DNA of 64,000 nt from DATKAS01 sp963733765. Lineage in GTDB: Bacteria > Actinomycetota > Acidimicrobiia > Acidimicrobiales > DATKAS01. Every line of letters begins with the position of its first letter. The first letter of the stretch is position 1. Positions 61,044-64,000 of the stretch are shown here, in pieces. Below the pieces are notes generated by a model. That model was not told the DNA's origin, did not search any database, and saw only the letters and a list, made by a program, of their open reading frames with translations. The stretch covers positions 62,001-126,000 of the forward strand of contig CAVTEI010000003.1 of assembly GCA_963733765.1 (NCBI GenBank). The letters run 5' to 3'. The translations under genes were made by a program, and so were the position numbers.

Positions 61044-64000
61044 TCACGGCCGCAGGACGAGACCTCGGTAGCCGTCGACAAAGCCGACCGCCCGCAGGCG
61101 CGGTGCGAGCGCGGAGGGTATCGCGGGCTCGCCGTCGATCTTCTGGAGCTCGAGCGAGCGGGCGCGTCCGTCCTTGACGATGGCGGCAAGTGCGTCGATC
61201 CACCGGTCGTCTTCGGCGGCGGCGGGGAATGTGAGCAGGCCCCGACCACCGCGGTCGAGGTACGCGGCCGCCTCGCCGTCGACGACCACCACGAGGGAGC
61301 CGGCAGCGCGCGCCGGTCGCCCGGCCGACTCGGGCCAGGGCAGCGCTCCGCCGTAGACCTGGGCGGGGTCGGTGGCGGCCAGCACCACGGCGGCGGCGCC
61401 TTCGCCCACCTCACGCTCAGCCCGCAACCGGTCGACCGCGCCCGGGAGTGCGAACTGTGCGGCGCCCAGGCCCGCGACGAAGTAGCCGCGACGAGCGTGG
61501 CCGCGCTCCTCGAGCGCTTTGAGCACGGGATAGATGCCGGCGAAGCCTCCCTCGACTCCCTCGGCGAGCACCGACTCGCGCGTGAGGACACCGTTGCGTT
61601 CGAGGAGTTGGAGGGCGAGCGCGTGCGCGGCCTCCGTGGGCGATGCGGCCGGCTGCGCGAGTGGCGCCACGAGCGACCACCGCCCGGCGCCGGCAGGAGG
61701 ACCGATGCGCGTCAGGCGCCCCGGTCGCGGTCGTGCTTTCGGCGCGGTGCGACGCGGCTTGCCGGCCACGAGCGCGCGCAGTGGAGCGAGCGAATCGTTC
61801 GTCACCTCGCCGGCCCACACGAGATCCCACAACGCGGCGAGAAGCTCGGGTTCGGTTGAGCTCGTATCGGCTGCGCGCAGCTCGGACCAGAACGAAGCGC
61901 CGCGCGCCCCGAGATGGTCTCGAAGGTTGTCGTGGATCGGGCCCGACGGTCGGTCGAGGTCGGAGTCGCCCGTCAAGAGCAGGCGGACCTGGTCGCGGAA
62001 GTACAGCCGCACGCGCCCATCGGCGGTGCCGATCGCCCCCGACCCCACCCAGACGACGTCGCCGGACGTGCAGAGCGCATCGAGGTGGGCCGGCGAGTAG
62101 CCGCGCAAGCGAGCGGGAAGGACGTCGAGCTCGAGCGCGCTGGCGGTGATCGGCGCGCCCTGCAGCTGACCGAGCACCTCGACCAGCCCGTCGACGCCGT
62201 GTCGTTGCCCCGTCTGGATGCCCTGCCAACCCATCGCGAAGCGTGCGAACGCGTCCGCCTCGACGGGTTCGACCTCTCGGCGCAACGAGGCAAGCGATCG
62301 GCGCCGCAGCTGACGCAACACCTCGACGTCGCACCACTCGCGCTCGGCGCCGTCGGGCCGGAACTCGCCGTGCACGACTCGGCCCGCGGTGACCAAACCC
62401 GACAGCACCGACCGCATCCGTTCGAGGGGAACATCGAAGCGCGCCGCGGGCGCGCCGGGAAGGAATGGTCCGTGGCTCGCGGCGTACCGCGCGACGAGCT
62501 CCTCGAGTGCGTGCGGCGCCGGCTCGGTGCAGGCGACGGGCAAGCCGAGGGGTATCGCCACGCCCAGGCCGTCGCGCAGCCGGCCGGCGTCGTTCGCGTC
62601 CGCAAACCGCTGACTTCCGCCGATGCGGACTTCGATCGCACGTCGCGCCGAGACCAGCTCGCCGAGCAACGCCGCCACGTCGACGCCCGGCGCGCAACGA
62701 GCGGCGATCTCCTCGAACGACAGGTCGCCGAGGAGTCGCAGCAGGTCGTGGACCTCGTCGAGATCACGGGCCTGGCGGCGCGGCGAAAGGCGCTGCAGGT
62801 CGAGCTCGAGATCGGCGAGCACGCCGGGATCGATGAGCTCGCGCAGCTCCTCGGCTCCCATCAGGTCGCGGAGGAGGTCGCGGTCGAGCGACAGGGCGGC
62901 GGCGCGACGCTCGGCGAGCGGCGAGTCGTACTCGTACATGTACTGGGCGATCCAGCCGAACAACAGCGACTGCGCGAACGGCGAGGCCTTCGGCGTGTCG
63001 ACCGACACCATCCGGATCGTCCGGGCTCGAAGCTCGGTGAGCACCCACTTGAGAGCGGGGACGTCGAACACGTCCTGCAGGCACTCTCGGGTGGTCTCGA
63101 GCAAGACCGGGAACGAGGGATGCTTCGACGCCACGGCGAGCAGATCGGCCGAGCGCTGGCGCTGCTGCCACAGCGGGGTGCGCTCGCCGGGCCGGCGGCG
63201 CGGCAACAGCAACGACCGAGCCGCGCACTCGCGGAACCTCGAGGCGAACAGCGAGGAGGTGGGCAGCGTGCTCACCACCACGTCGTCGATCTCCTCCGGG
63301 GAGATCAGCAGCTCTTCGATCGGCACCTCGTCCGCGGCCTCGGGCAGTCGCAGCACGATGCCGTCATCCGCCCACATCACCTCGACCGGCAGCCCGAGTC
63401 GCTCGTCCAGTCGCGCCCTCACCGCGATCGCCCACGGCGCGTGCACCCGCGCACCGAACGGAGTGAGCACGCAAACTCGCCAATCGCCGATCTCGTCACG
63501 GAACCGCTCGACCACGATCGTGCGGTCGTCGGGCACCGCGCCGCCCGACTCGGCCTGCTCGCGCACGTAACGCAACACGTTCTCGGCGGCCCAGCCATCG
63601 AGGCCCATCTCGCCGGTGAGGCGCTCGAGCGCGGCGGTCGGTGACGCCTCGCGGATCTCACGAACAAACGCGCCGAGCGCCCGGCCGAGCTCGAGAGGGC
63701 GTCCCGGCTTGTCGCCGTGCCAGAACGGCATCTTCCCGGGTTGACCCGGGGCGGGCGTGACCACGACACGCTCGAACGTGATGTCCTCGATGCGCCATGT
63801 CGACGCGCCGAGCACGAACGTCTCACCGGCGCGGCTCTCGTACACCATCTCTTCGTCGAGCTCGCCGACGCGCTTGCCGTCGGGGAGGAACACACCGAAC
63901 AACCCGCGATCGGGGATCGTTCCGCCGTTCGTCACCGCCAAACGTTTCGCGCCCTCCCGTGCCCGCAGCGTGCCGGCGACGCGATCCCACACGAGCCGGG
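61044..64000 (-). CDS. lhr: Lhr-family ATP-dependent DNA helicase (C-terminal ~985 residues)
   Basis: The frame is open to the right edge, so the N-terminal helicase core is outside the window. The visible part covers the winged-helix and beta-barrel domain ('IPDRGLFGVFLPDGKRVGEL' and 'VYESRAGETFVLGASTWRIE') and the long C-terminal Lhr-specific domain ('TPFGARVHAPWAIAVRARLD', 'EEIDDVVVSTLPTSSLFASR' and 'FRECAARSLLLPRRRPGERT'). Lhr is a superfamily 2 3'-5' DNA helicase linked to repair; in mycobacteria it is DNA-damage inducible. The gene precedes nei2 on the same strand by 72 bases. No frame break is seen in this part. Confidence 0.9.
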   Translation of the reverse strand, partial: RLVWDRVAGTLRAREGAKRLAVTNGGTIPDRGLFGVFLPDGKRVGELDEEMVYESRAGETFVLGASTWRIEDITFERVVVTPAPGQPGKMPFWHGDKPGRPLELGRALGAFVREIREASPTAALERLTGEMGLDGWAAENVLRYVREQAESGGAVPDDRTIVVERFRDEIGDWRVCVLTPFGARVHAPWAIAVRARLDERLGLPVEVMWADDGIVLRLPEAADEVPIEELLISPEEIDDVVVSTLPTSSLFASRFRECAARSLLLPRRRPGERTPLWQQRQRSADLLAVASKHPSFPVLLETTRECLQDVFDVPALKWVLTELRARTIRMVSVDTPKASPFAQSLLFGWIAQYMYEYDSPLAERRAAALSLDRDLLRDLMGAEELRELIDPGVLADLELDLQRLSPRRQARDLDEVHDLLRLLGDLSFEEIAARCAPGVDVAALLGELVSARRAIEVRIGGSQRFADANDAGRLRDGLGVAIPLGLPVACTEPAPHALEELVARYAASHGPFLPGAPAARFDVPLERMRSVLSGLVTAGRVVHGEFRPDGAEREWCDVEVLRQLRRRSLASLRREVEPVEADAFARFAMGWQGIQTGQRHGVDGLVEVLGQLQGAPITASALELDVLPARLRGYSPAHLDALCTSGDVVWVGSGAIGTADGRVRLYFRDQVRLLLTGDSDLDRPSGPIHDNLRDHLGARGASFWSELRAADTSSTEPELLAALWDLVWAGEVTNDSLAPLRALVAGKPRRTAPKARPRPGRLTRIGPPAGAGRWSLVAPLAQPAASPTEAAHALALQLLERNGVLTRESVLAEGVEGGFAGIYPVLKALEERGHARRGYFVAGLGAAQFALPGAVDRLRAEREVGEGAAAVVLAATDPAQVYGGALPWPESAGRPARAAGSLVVVVDGEAAAYLDRGGRGLLTFPAAAEDDRWIDALAAIVKDGRARSLELQKIDGEPAIPSALAPRLRAVGFVDGYRGLVLRP

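Noticed and set aside
1..64000. tRNA, rRNA, insertion sequences, integrases or prophage genes
   Set aside because: None could be recognised on either strand; gene order and composition look chromosomal throughout.

Overview
This window is high-GC chromosomal DNA from an actinobacterium, most likely of the Acidimicrobiia. The supporting signs are many GTG/TTG starts, F420- and PPOX-type enzymes, a mycothiol-type DinB/TIGR03083 protein, a DevR/DevS-like hypoxia pair, a FliA/WhiG sigma factor, an lhr-nei2 repair pair and abundant acyl-CoA metabolism. The assignment is an inference from gene content. I found no rRNA, tRNA, phage, transposase or CRISPR array.

Layout. 0-7.3 kb: end of an FtsX-type permease, an acetyl-CoA hydrolase/transferase, a GAF histidine kinase facing a DevR-type regulator, a flavin-binding PNPOx-fold protein, gpsA, an acyl-CoA ligase and an acetyltransferase, nearly all split by single-base indels. 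7.5-12.2 kb: nifJ and a dihydroorotate-dehydrogenase-like gene in one operon. 12.3-19.7 kb: acyl-CoA dehydrogenase, a decayed acetyltransferase fragment, a lipoprotein hydrolase, a membrane protein, enoyl-CoA hydratase, CorA and several flavin/F420 enzymes. 19.8-29.1 kb: the most unusual block, with four PhyH-type Fe(II)/2-oxoglutarate dioxygenases, a LacI regulator, a DUF2961/GH172 glycosidase, a class III CoA-transferase, an ECF sigma factor, a VOC protein carrying a sigma-partner-like N-terminus and an acyl-CoA dehydrogenase. Two near-identical palindromes in its two divergent promoter regions suggest one LacI regulon. 29-36.5 kb: small oxidoreductases, hydrolases, an acyl-CoA synthetase and an HD protein. 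36.5-41.5 kb: a PGN_0703-type putative nuclease, an intracellular subtilase with seven PGFAH repeats and a cyclase-STAND ATPase. 41.6-47.1 kb: ferritin-like desaturase relative, MBL hydrolase, enoyl-CoA hydratase, pyridine nucleotide-disulfide oxidoreductase, DUF998. 47.2-50.6 kb: a D12-class DNA adenine methylase with a tandem-repeated start site, a FlgN-like chaperone and a FliA/WhiG sigma factor, with sigma-28-like promoters. 50.6-59.1 kb: peroxiredoxin, NMN-adenylyltransferase-like protein, a large adenylate cyclase-ATPase-TPR protein and an ABC exporter. 59.2-64 kb: AbiEi/Vsr-like protein, nei2 and the C-terminal part of lhr.

About 35 single-base frame breaks interrupt otherwise well-conserved genes. 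Most shift the frame by +1, many lie at doubled bases, and they are densest in the first 8 kb, so they look like sequencing or assembly insertions rather than gene decay. Such genes are listed as one feature spanning the inferred full gene, with the break positions in the evidence.
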